Origin: Gyromitra esculenta
Lineage: Eukaryota > Ascomycota > Pezizomycetes > Pezizales > Discinaceae
Assembly (NCBI GenBank): GCA_038503075.1
Contig: JBCAML010000004.1
Location: 1,013,149 to 1,077,148, forward strand
Length of the DNA: 64,000 nucleotides
Reading direction: 5' to 3'
Shown: in pieces, positions 43,087-54,122 of the stretch
Layout of the letters: every line of letters begins with the position of its first letter
Numbering within the stretch: position 1 is the stretch's first letter
Made by a program: the position numbers and the translations under genes
The notes under the pieces: generated by a model
What the model saw: only the letters and a program-made list of their open reading frames with translations
Told to the model about the DNA's origin: nothing
Databases searched by the model: none

Positions 43087-46000
43087 ATGGAGGATCTATT
43101 CAAGAAAATACCTTCGCTGATGAAATCATCAAAGAAATCTAGCCAGCCAAGTTCTAGGTCTACAACACCATCGCCTCCTCCTGCTACTCTTCCCCCCCCT
43201 CTCCCTGCTCCAGACATACCGATTCAACTTCCAGTCGGTCCACTTCTACCGCCACCAGTCATTATAGCAAGAAATTCTCAAGATGATCCTATTTTCTCTA
43301 CTGCTCCACTGCCTCTAGAACTCACACAAATAGCAGTTCTACAGAGGGACCAGGCCACAAAGGTCTTCGTGCATAGTCCTCTGAGTAAACAATTTTCTCT
43401 ATCTGAAGTCGCCAGTCAATATCAGCAGCAGGAGCAAATCGAAAGGCAGCGAGGCCGATATCGGTTCAGGAGCGAATCAACTGACCCCCGAAGATTGACT
43501 TCTCCATCTCCATCGCGGGGAAGTAAAGGAAAAACAGACAGGAAGGCTACAAAAATGAAAAACAAGAAGTCTCATAGTCTCACCGACCCTCCTCCTACCA
43601 CCAAAACAGATGAGGTGAAGAATTCAAGATCTGGACCAGCAACAACCTTTGAACAAATATTGGGCATTGATGGTGCTCCAGGGACGAATTGCTCCTCTCG
43701 TCCTCTGCAGGATGATTTTGCATTCTGTGTTTCAGGATCCTCGGCTTCAGTGTTCGGAACAGGTTCCACCATGTGCCGCATGAGAAAGGATCCAGCAACT
43801 CAGATTATCAAGGCTTATCCCGATTCAGCTGCACTAACTTGGGGTGATGACGATGATTCTATCGTCAAGAAGCCTCGCCCTTTGGCTTTCTGTAGAAGTG
43901 ATTCTCTGGTGCCTTTGATATCCTCCGCAACAGAACCAGGACTCATTGACGAGGACGATCAAGTTGAAGTGGAAGCAAATTTATCCAAATCACATGGGAG
44001 AACAGAATCAACAGAATCAGCTGCAGACGATGAATATGATGAGGATAATTTTCGGCCTATCCAGAATAGAAATGGAAGGATGTTCGAATTGAGGTGTGTG
44101 GATAACGAACCAAACGCAAGTTCTTACATAATAAACGGATCGCCATCTACGTCGCGGCCTTCCATATCCGACACATCAGATTCAGATCCAGCGCATGGGC
44201 CATCGGTAAAACCCTCCGAGTTACAATTATATACCCCGCAAATGGACGGGAATAATTCTTCTAAGACACAGGGTTTTAACGCCCCTAGCGGCCCAACAGA
44301 GCTTCTTAACCGTCCTGATCCGTTTGGCTTTCTAGCCACAGTACCTACAGAAGAAGCCGTGAGAATAGCTGAGGGGGGTCATCAGGTGTCATTTCTTCAG
44401 CGACTTCAGGGTTTTTTTACATCTAAAGCTAGAAATATGAAGGCACGCACTGTGCATGTACTTACGACTGGGCCTGATATGGAAAATACTGCCGATGCTG
44501 ATATGAGCCTGGAAGATCCTGGTGAGCCTGAGGAAGATATGGGGACTATAAAGGCTAAGGCGGTTGCGCGGAGTTGGAATAGGACAGATCTGGTGACATG
44601 CTATGTCTTGTGAGGCTTCCACATTTTCCACGTAGCGGATGCTCTTTTCTTGCGCTGCTCGGATGCCAGTGACTTCATTGTCTGATATAGTTTTCTAATT
44701 ACCATTCACTTTTAACTGACTCAACAGTAGCTTAGTTATCCTGACGGCGTATTTCAGCCTTGGCTCTGTTCACTCAGCTTTAATAATTAAAGAAGCGGTA
44801 AACGACTGGGCAGTGAAAGAAGAAATTAAAATCTACCAGTTTGAGTTAGCATTATCGATGTTAGGCGTAACACGGATACTTGGGATAATGATATGTGAGT
44901 AATATTTATGTTGGCTCGTGCCGATTAACTTGATTAAACTCTTGTCTTCAACACTAAGGCAGAAATATCAGTTGCTAAGTTAACGAACGCATACTCTCGA
45001 CCTTGTGCTCTCTTCGTTGCCGTAATATTTGCGATTGGAGGGGTAGGAATATCTGCGTTTGCTGTGACATGGGAGTCCTTTTGTGCAGGGCATGCAATAT
45101 TCTACTTTGGAAGATCAGGCGCTTTGGTGGTAGCTCAAGTGATTGTTGCTGATATAAGTGACCTGAGCTGGAGAGGATGTTTTACTTGGGGATTGGAGTC
45201 CAGTTTAATTTTCTGGATTTGGACAATACCAGTAGTTGAAAAATTGGTTACTGGTACATTTGGATGGTATAAGAACTACCCAAATTTCACCCCAGAAACA
45301 ACTTATTGAATTGCTTAATACTTTTGTTTAATAGGCATGTCCCCATCTGGATTTTCTTCGGCCTCGCTTTTCCAGTCGCAATTCCTCCTATTATTGCAAC
45401 TTATGTCTTTCACCGTCGAGCATCTCATTGGGGGTTTTTCCCTGCAATAAAGAATGTTCACTGGCGTCCTTGGTGGAGTCTAGGAGGCTTTAGAAACAGA
45501 ACTATGCTTTTCGGGGTCGAATATGATTCCTTGGGCGTATTTCTGTGGACTGTCGGGCTGGGTTTGCTCGCTACCGCATTATCACTCTCGGAAAAAATGC
45601 AAGCTGGAGTTGGAATATGGATGGTAGCACTACTGGTTGGAGGAGGTTTAGCTATCATTACACTAATTGCATGGGAAGTGTGGCTTAACAATGGATTAAG
45701 GTCGACTAGGAAGCTATTGAGAAACCAATTAGAACCGATCGATTATCCTAGCCACATCGAAGCTCCAGAGAATAGAGCTCGGAATGAGCGTACTACAATT
45801 TCTGGGCCTGCTGGACACGATTCAGCCTCTGTAGACCAGGTGGCAGCCCAGATATCAGTAAGGATTCTAGCATCGCAAGATCCAAAGAAACTAATGAGAT
45901 GGAAGGGGTCTGGCTCTTGTAGGGAGAGAAGCCATCCCCTCTTCAGAACGCGGTTACTAAAGAGAAGGACTATTCCGCTAGGATGCCTCATAGGGTTTTT

Positions 46001-48246
46001 AGCAAGTTTTTCCGCAAAGGCTGGGGTTTGGGCTGTGTGGGAACGTCCAGAGAATCTACCTCTTGATTTCAAGCAACTTATTGAAATGGTTCAAGGGAAG
46101 GAAATTTTGGCAAACGTATGCAAACCCTATTCACAATCGATGTTGGATACGCTTAGAAATACTAAATGGTGCAGAATAGATTGAGTTTACTTCTATAATT
46201 GTCGCTGGGCTATTTGTCGCTTTCATGATGCGAATAACCAAGGTTTTTAAGTGGTTTGTGGTTTCAGGGTTGCTTCTGGTAATAGCTGGGCTTTTGGTGA
46301 GTCATGCATGTCTATTGCATTATTTTGTAACTTGAAAAACTTTCTGACTCTTTTCGAGACTTTTCATTTTACCGACATATGTTTGATTGGGCAAAGACAG
46401 TTAATATTTTCCCAAACCTTTACTGGGCTTGGGCTTGGTATGATCTGGATCGCACTTATGGTTGGTATTCAAGCTTCCTGTAAGAGACACAGCGATGTTG
46501 CAATTTCCATTGGACTTTTCACAACTTTCAATGCACTCGGGGAAATCACTACAGAAGCTATGAAGCGTGTGATGCAAACCTACTTGCTTAGTCTGTTGCC
46601 CTCAAATAGCTCACTGGAAGACTTTTCACATGCTTTAAATGGACATTGGAGTGTTATGCTTCTAGTTGCAATAGCAGCTGCAGCTTTTGCTCTTGTGATG
46701 GCAGGCGTGGGAATATCTAGTGTAAGTTTTATTCCCTGAGCTTTATTGAACACCGCGTTTGAAAAGACCGACGGCAATAGATGTTTAGGCAAATATATAC
46801 TAATTTTTATGTCTCGCGGATTTGTGGTAGCATAACTTGGATGAGGTCGAGCAGCACATATCCGGTGTTGTATTTGGGATTGATGATGCAAAACGTCGAG
46901 GTAGTGATGAGGAACACTCTAGCTGGACCACCCCCGAACCTTTTACTCAGAGCTCTAGGACAGCGAGAATTAAATCTCCCGGGCTTATATCGCCATCAGT
47001 AAATGCCATTGGAGCAAGCACGCAAGCTATCAGAGAAGACGGGTCACAACAAGAAGCGCTACAGAGTGCTTCAGGGAGTTCGGAAACAACAAGCTTCGCT
47101 CAATCTCGAACTCAATATTCTTCTGCAGGTAACCTAGTGGTCAGAGATCATACAAAGGCTCAGATCCACGGGAGCGCGGTGGATTGGGAGACTTCTACGT
47201 CAGAATCCATTACCAGTGAATCGCATACCACGAGTGATTCACGTACAGCTACTTCACCTACTCAAATTTCTAGTAGCCATGTTGATGGTGTTTTCACAAT
47301 GGATATTGATATAGAGAAGACGCCCCGTGCTAATGCTCCAGGTATCTTTGAGTCATACTATCACTCTACTCGAAATTTCACCAGCTCTCTCCCTCCCATG
47401 GACACGAATGACAACAGAGGAGAAGATAAAATCAAACGGAATTATTCTAGAAGCCCGCTGGCAACTGAGTCTAACACAACGACTAAGGGCGGTATTATTG
47501 GTGGGCAAGGGTTCTCGTTTAGAAAGCAGAAAATCGGGGCACTCAATAATCCTAAAAAAAGTCAAGTTGATCACAGCGATGAGCATTCTAGTTGGAGTGA
47601 TTCATCTTCGGGTAAGTCTGAAGTTGCCAGCATCAACGATAGGGATCCAGTGGAGATGGCAAATTCCACTCAGGCTTCTCAAGTTTGCGTTAATGAACTA
47701 GGACTGAACATCTTCGACCGCTACACTAGCGGAGAATATACAATTTCTAGTGTCGAGACTCTGCCCGCATCTACTGGTATTAGTAACTTTGAAAATGAGC
47801 AAACGTCAGCCGAAGCCTCTTCAGAAGAATTTGCGTTAGCCTTCGATAGAGACAAGGTACTTGAAGATAAAAGAGAGCAGAACTTATGGACTGATGGGAG
47901 GGTCTCACGCTTTTCTTATAGAGATAATGATGAATCCGGAGAATACCTTTCATCAAAAACACCAATGCTTGCAGATACCCCACAACTGACAGTCGCTGGG
48001 ATTAGATCAAAAGTAAATGCACTTACGGCAAAGAACTGCCGCTCGGCCGAGAAATCCCTATCGCCGATCTTAGAACAGAGTTCTCAAAGCTCATTGGAGG
48101 ACATAATAGCACTACCCTTGGAAGAATCTTTAAGCTTTCTAAATCTATCTTCGAGAAGAACTTCAGGGCCTATAGGGCCTCCTCCGCCTTACCACTATCT
48201 GGATACGGGTAGGCTGGAAGAGCGCGGAAAACAATTTGAAGACTAA
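43087..48246 (+). CDS. Giant MFS transporter-like protein with long N- and C-terminal tails
   Basis: Seven inferred exons: 43087-44609, 44728-44894, 44972-45266, 45335-46115, 46180-46296, 46401-46721 and 46831-48246. All are GT...AG, in frame, and give about 1539 residues. Residues 1-507 are hydrophilic, Pro/Ser-rich and basic then acidic. The core (about 508-1067) has some 12-14 hydrophobic segments and resembles siderophore-type MFS carriers: KLTNAYSRPCALF, then GRSGALVVAQVIVADISDLS WRG, MMRITKVFKWFVVSG and LGEITTEAMKRVMQTYL. The last ~470 residues are hydrophilic and Ser-rich (SWSDSSSGKSEV). The junction CYVF-SLVILTAYFSLG places the first membrane segment across intron 1, linking both parts. 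The loop after the second segment is about seven residues short; the acceptor at 44971 is the least certain. It may transport, or act as a receptor-like transceptor at the membrane (inference). Confidence 0.75.
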
Positions 48247-49249
48247 TGCTGCTACCGTTAACAGGGATAGCAAAGAGCAAAGGAGGGTATGACTAGGATC
48301 AATATAAGGGTTATCCTGTGGGATGAATAAGGGTGGGTAGATGGTTGCTTTTGTTTTCTCTACTTCGCTTGCAAAGAGCGATTTTCCGGTTTGTAGCTCG
48401 TTTTACGGGTTTAGCAAATTGGTCCTTTATTTAGCTAGTAAATACGAGCGAGTTCCAACCGCATGTACTAGCACCCAGATTATTCAACGGTGTTGTTGAT
48501 GGGCGAACGTATTCTGTTCCCATTAAGTATTTGGCGAAGGATTTGGTGGGGTTTAAATATGCAGGGCTAGCGGCTCGTTTCCGGACAAAACAGACATTCC
48601 TGAGAGACTAGAGTATCTCATAGCCAGGATCTCTGTTTATAACGGTTGCTTTTTCTTCCATATATAGCAATGAGCAAGCAGTTTTTGTTTCTTGGCATGC
48701 TCGTGACCTTTTTGCACTTGCGCGTCATCAGCCCTCACTCGGCATTCGGTTTTACGGTTCGTCTGAGTCATCGTTCTGCAACTTGGTTCGGCATGCAGAT
48801 ATCCACTAATCTATAATCGTTTTCTCCTGGGATCACATGAGTGAGGGGTCAACAACAATCAAGTCACGAGCTCTTTTCCATTAAGACTTGTTCCCATCTC
48901 CCAAGTCGTTACCTCTTCTCACCATCTCATTCTACACATCCCCCCATACAGCCCTCTCTACCTATATCTTTAAAAAACTCTCAATAAATTACTTCACCAC
49001 ATTACCAAATCCCGAACTGTTCTCGTTCTTTGGGTTCGGGTTATTGGCTGCCAATGAGAAGGAAGCCAGATGCTGTTGGCTTGAATTAACTATCTGGTGG
49101 GCTCCTGAGTCGGCTCTCTATTACTTACAAATATTTCTGATTACCAACCATCAAACAAATCAAGACCAAAATATTATTTGAGACTATTCGGGATCACCAA
49201 GACCTGATCTAAGACCTGATCGCGAGCAAGGGCAGGTGGAAATCTCATG
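48247..49249. other. Intergenic DNA between convergent genes
   Basis: This lies between the stops of the MFS-like gene (+) and the F-box gene (-). No gene or repeat is recognised. Confidence 0.45.
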
Positions 49250-50431
49250 CTAAAAGGCGTCAAATTTAGGCAGCCGTTCGCCACCATCCATTACAAATTG
49301 CTCCATCATCTCCATTTCGTGTTGATTGTATCCATAGTCAAGTCCATTGACATCATAATCCTCTAACCACGCACCCAGCTCGAGCGATGTAAGCTGAAGG
49401 TTTCCCTTCATATATCGCATAATGTCAGGCCAGCGGCCTGTGAAAAGTTTGCTAGTACCGATTGCAACTTTTCGAAGTGTCTTCTTGTGCCGCTCCAAAA
49501 AGCCAACGAATTCGTAGGCGTGCATATCTAATCCTAGGATGTCTATCCGTTTAAGACAAGTCCAGACAAACCTATCTCCAAGATATTTTGAAAACGGAAC
49601 ATCAGGCTCTTGCCGAATACCCCCGCAAAGGGTGAGGCTTTCGAGATGCACAGCGGAGGACAACATATCGAATAGCGGCCCCTTCCGGATATGATCGCTA
49701 TCGTGGAATGGGCTCTGGGGACTAAAGTCTAATTCAAGTACCCGACAATCTCTGAAAACGATGGCAGAACGACAAATGAGCTGAGTATTCTCAAAAACGC
49801 TGAGATCGAGTTTTCCGGTGATTCGGAAAGAGGTTAATTTCTTTTTAGTGAAGTAGGCCGCATCTATCAGTGCAGTGAATGCCCGGAGGTCATCCTTCTC
49901 GCCGTCCTCGCCGTGGAACTCTTCAAGACTAAGCAGTCGTTCTAAGTCTCTTCTTTCACGATGAAGTGGCTCTGTCTCCTGTTCCGGATATCGGTGTGCC
50001 ATCTTTATGGCTTCGAGCCGTGACAGGTGACTGAAAGCAACCGAAAGCATCACCGTATAGTCTGGCAGCGTCTGGAATTCAAATAACTCGCGGTCCAGCG
50101 CTTGAAATGTCTTGAATATATCTGCTTTTCGAGCCTCTTCCTGAATGCATTTTTCCTCCAACCTCTTGTGGAAGGGGATCCACGTTACATCCCTGAAATC
50201 ATTTACATGAAGCACAACTCGCTTGACACAGCGAGCAAATTTTTCTCTCTGGGATATTTCAAGGAGTGCCGACAAGCCTTCGAAGGAAGGCTCGACATGA
50301 ATAACTTGGAACAGGAATCCGTTGACAAGCCTAGCAAATGAGTTTTGGACAAGTCGAAGGTTTGCGAGGTCGGTTTTTGAGTGAACGTGACCGAAAATTT
50401 CGCGAACAATCTCAGCGCTGAGCTTATCCAT
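49250..50431 (-). CDS. F-box protein
   Basis: A 393-residue intronless gene. The N-terminus, MDKLSAEIVREIFGHVHS with LANLRLVQNSFARLV, is a clear F-box (residues about 1-45), the Skp1-binding module of SCF ubiquitin ligases. The rest is a divergent leucine-rich region typical of fungal F-box proteins, with recurring blocks such as CRVLELDFS, HLESLTLCGG, TCLKRIDILGLD and QLTSLELGAW that would select a substrate. Such genes are expanded in filamentous ascomycetes, so the target cannot be predicted. It is convergent with the MFS-like gene. Confidence 0.88.
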   Translation of the reverse strand: MDKLSAEIVREIFGHVHSKTDLANLRLVQNSFARLVNGFLFQVIHVEPSFEGLSALLEISQREKFARCVKRVVLHVNDFRDVTWIPFHKRLEEKCIQEEARKADIFKTFQALDRELFEFQTLPDYTVMLSVAFSHLSRLEAIKMAHRYPEQETEPLHRERRDLERLLSLEEFHGEDGEKDDLRAFTALIDAAYFTKKKLTSFRITGKLDLSVFENTQLICRSAIVFRDCRVLELDFSPQSPFHDSDHIRKGPLFDMLSSAVHLESLTLCGGIRQEPDVPFSKYLGDRFVWTCLKRIDILGLDMHAYEFVGFLERHKKTLRKVAIGTSKLFTGRWPDIMRYMKGNLQLTSLELGAWLEDYDVNGLDYGYNQHEMEMMEQFVMDGGERLPKFDAF

Positions 50432-51883
50432 AATCTGAGGTGTTTAGGCGCGGTCGCCACACTTTCGAGGGGGACCGAGTTGGATGAATTCGGTAAGCGA
50501 TCTCAAACTCGACTTGAAAAACTGCATTATTGCTCTTTAGCTATGTCTGCCGGTGAATTGAGAGGAACGTACTGCAGTGAGCTTGATGTCTGAGGATTTC
50601 AGGCTCGACTAAACATAAGATGGAAGCACTGCTTTGTTGGTTGGGACCTTACAGAGTAATCTGCTAGGTTTTTGGCGGCGCAAAGCTGATGCTGTAAAAA
50701 GGGGATGCTCTGGCGCAAAGTTTGGATTGAGAAGATTCGGTGTTGTGAGGTTGAGCTCTGAATACGCTATGCTAGCAACGGCTAGACAAGGAAGCTCACG
50801 GAAAATTATCCCGGTACCCTACTTAGAGGTATGATAATGAATATTACTCACTCACCAAACGAAATAATGAAAATGGTCTTGAGAAACTACCAGTATTCCA
50901 ACAGGGTGGACAGCTCATATCATAGATAAGAACATTGTCCCAAACCAACAAGGTAAAAGGTTCGAGGAAAACGATAAGGAAATACACTCAAGTGATAATG
51001 GCAATTCTATAATAAACTTTGAGTAAAAGATATCGATAAAGTATCTATTAGTATTGTCTACTTCAAGCAACATAAAAATTCTTCTTAGTACTACATGTAT
51101 TTTTCAGATATTCTCTACATGATTGATTACATACATGTAGTCGTTGTGTTTGGTCTGCAGCATGTTTGTTTGTGCTTGTAGCACTACATGTATGCGTGTC
51201 ACAGAGGACAAGCACGCTTACTAGCTCTTGGGATGGGCAAAATTCATAGACGCCAGTCTATCAAGAGGCTGGGAGCATACTGTCCTATAGAAATCCACAA
51301 GTGCGTCCTCATGCAAGTCTCAGATCTCCACATTTCTCAGCAACAAATGAATATCTTTCCTCAAACCCCTAAATACTAATTTTAGAACCCAGAGAACTTG
51401 TTTGCCACGGCCAAATGATTGGGTCTTGCGGCCATCGATGCTGCCATTGGCTTTGTGGTGAAATTCCTTTCAGGTATCTCGACAAGAGAGATATACTCGG
51501 GGTTGGTGAAGAAATCAGATCGCTCAACAATGTCCTCATCAGCTTACGAGTTCAATTCTATAACGATCAAAAATCGTAGCATTCCAGCTGCGAGAGTATT
51601 TTCCCGAGTTGAAAATCATTCGGTCGAAGCTAAAGGTTAGAACGGAGCTGAAAGAGAGAATAGATGGCCGCTCCGATCCTGGGGAGAAAGGGTGGAGAAA
51701 CACGTACTTTTGGTATCAGGAAACTTGGATATTTCCTCCCCTGTGACTTTCGGCCAAATACCACTATCCCTCAATCATTAGATGCAATCCACACCATACT
51801 GATACTGTTTTACATTTCTCATCTAAATATCCACCTGAGATACTTAGGAGATTAGGATCATACGCATGCAGCCTCTCAGTAAC
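50432..51883. other. Intergenic DNA with three TACATGTA palindromes
   Basis: No gene is recognised. TACATGTA lies at 51092, 51132 and 51185, three in under 100 bp. A 73-codon plus-strand frame at 51419-51640 (AAIDAAIGFVVKFLSG) might be the decayed N-terminal exon of the ankyrin relic downstream, but this is a guess. Confidence 0.4.
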
Positions 51884-52800
51884 TTAAAGGGGCCGTTACG
51901 GAGTTCCTCGGCAGGACCACGGATGCCTCGGCTCTGGATAAACACGGAACAATAGCACCCCGTCTCGCAGCTTCAAGTGGAAATAAGGAGATAGTTTTGC
52001 CCCCCGAGAATGAACTCGCTTTTAGGTTCGGTTGTAACAAGCTTTCTCTTTCGCGTGAAGACTGACGTCTCGACAGTGGATAGGTATGGGGAAATGACAC
52101 TCCTACTCGCGGTCATTGGAGGAAACAAGTTGTATTCTTTCTGCTAATTGAAGGAGGCGCTGATGACTTAATACTGAAAGAGTTCAAACACACAGCGTCA
52201 CGCACGATCATGTCATTTGAATCCTACTCGAAAACAGCGTCGACGTTGAGGTCTCAGCAATTCGACCCGAAACAGCACTGTACCATGTACTACTACGACT
52301 ATGATTAGTGGCTCGAGTTCTCTACGAAAATGGTTTAAGTGTCCCTACATCAACGTGTAATAGTCATAACAAAATAGCCTTACCCAGAAACGATGCCAGT
52401 CTTTTATTTTCAGACAGCCACAGACATAACACTATTCGGTGTAACGCGTAAGGGGCACAACAAATTCTTTCATCTCCTATTCGAATATAGTGCTAGTGTT
52501 CTGAGCTTCTGGGTGATCGAGAGTAATGCTACACACCGCCGCCTAAGGAAACTACGAAACAATTGTGCGGCTACTCCTTAGGATCGACTTATTACCTCGA
52601 CCCCAACGAAGCACGGTCATCAAACGCTCCAAATAGCATGGGGGTTATCAAGGTGCTTTTTGAGAGAGAGTTGATACACCAGCCCCTGCTAACGATGGAA
52701 GCATGGTATTTCAACGAGCAGTGAGCAACGGGCACCAAGGGATGCTATTACTACTCCTCAACAGAGAGCTGATGTCTTTGCACGTAGCAGCCACAGGCCT
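51884..52800 (+). pseudogene. Decayed ankyrin-repeat gene
   Basis: Pieces of ankyrin repeats follow each other on the plus strand in different frames, broken by stops: DASALDKHGTIAPRLAASSG then NKEIV; DRYGEMTLLLAVIGGNK, continued after a frameshift by FLLIEGGADD; ETALYHVLL with ARVLYENGLSV; and ANDGSMVFQRAVSNGHQGML with LLLLN. The order fits one former gene. No single frame spans it and no start is visible. It is not a simple copy of the ankyrin gene at 28.8-30.1 kb, since the repeat wording differs. Confidence 0.7.
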
Positions 52801-54122
52801 ATAATACTTTTTATCGAATAAGATCGCGGGCGTAAAAAGAGGTTTGGACTACTGGGGGATACAGGTTGGGAGCGCCACATAAAGAATGCTATTGCAGGAT
52901 GAACAAGACCATTTTGAAATCACCAGTTTCCGGAACGAAGGGAGGATAATCTTATTACCATTTTCCAGGGGTTCGGCCGATATATTTCCTTCCTCCAGAG
53001 TCATGGGTCATAGCGTTCAATTTACTGTCAACACATGAAGTCAAATAGATCCTTAATAAAGCTCCTCTAAACTGAGGTCTTGGAGTACAGTGTTCACACC
53101 CTATAAATATTCTATAGGCTCTCTATAAACCCTATGCAAGTATTCGAGCCCTATATACGAAGATTAAGGGAGGTAGGGGTATCAGGCTGATCATAACTGA
53201 TCACTCGTCCCCAATCCCGCTACATATGCTTGGAATAGGCCATCTAACTACATGTAATGCTATCTTGGGACTGGATAGCTGGTGAATACGTAGGAGTTTC
53301 TAAACGTTGTACGTGTGCGTAGTCGATTTTTATATAAATCTGCGCTAGAGTTGAACCTGCTTGTCTGCGAGTGAGACAATTATCTAAGTCTCATTTCCCA
53401 TATATATATTGACAATATAATTCCTAGTAAGTATAATTTAGGATATTTTCATTTTCACGAACTTGCAAACAACAGTTCACAAATCTCGCCGAGTTTAACC
53501 CAACTTGCATTTTGGCTGGGACACCGATTGGACTCTATGTGCACATCAGAACTTTTTTTTAAGGGTTTAAGTAATATCTGAATCATCTATAGTATTTTGA
53601 TTATTGAGCTTCGGGGTTTTTTTTTGGAGGCCTGATGATCTCATCTCAAGCCCCGTTCTGCGTATGTGGTTGGTCAATTGGCTGCTGCTGCCTTCGGTCG
53701 TTGCTGCATCTGCACCTGGATGGATTTAGGTAGCAACCAACCACCAAACTAGCAAACGTCAGAGCTCTAGGGCCATGATTGGTTGGGGGCCAAGTCGCTG
53801 TGTTTCCGCGGTAAGGTCCATATTTGGACAGAAGAATAAATAGATTTTCCGGTATAGGAAGTAGTGAAATGAAAACCGCGAGGCTGTAGCCCCATCATTG
53901 GTTGGCTATGCTCGAACCACATTTAGTTCCACGAACTTTGGCAAAAATTCAGGTTTGTATAAAATCCTGGTGGTTATAGAGCTAGCTCACTATAGGAGCC
54001 GTTCAGGCCTCCAACACCTAAAAAGAAGGTACCACTGTAATATATTAGCTTTGATCAGGCATCCTCTTGAGCTTCATGACCATCTCTCACCTCTATCAGA
54101 CAGCTACGGTCAGCTTGACAAT
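52801..54122. other. Intergenic DNA upstream of the DUF4470 gene
   Basis: No gene is recognised. Short repeated CCCTATAAA-like motifs lie at about 53098-53156, and a TACATGTA is at 53249. Two copies of CCATSATTGGTTGG (near 53772 and 53891) precede the gene and contain inverted CCAAT. Confidence 0.4.
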
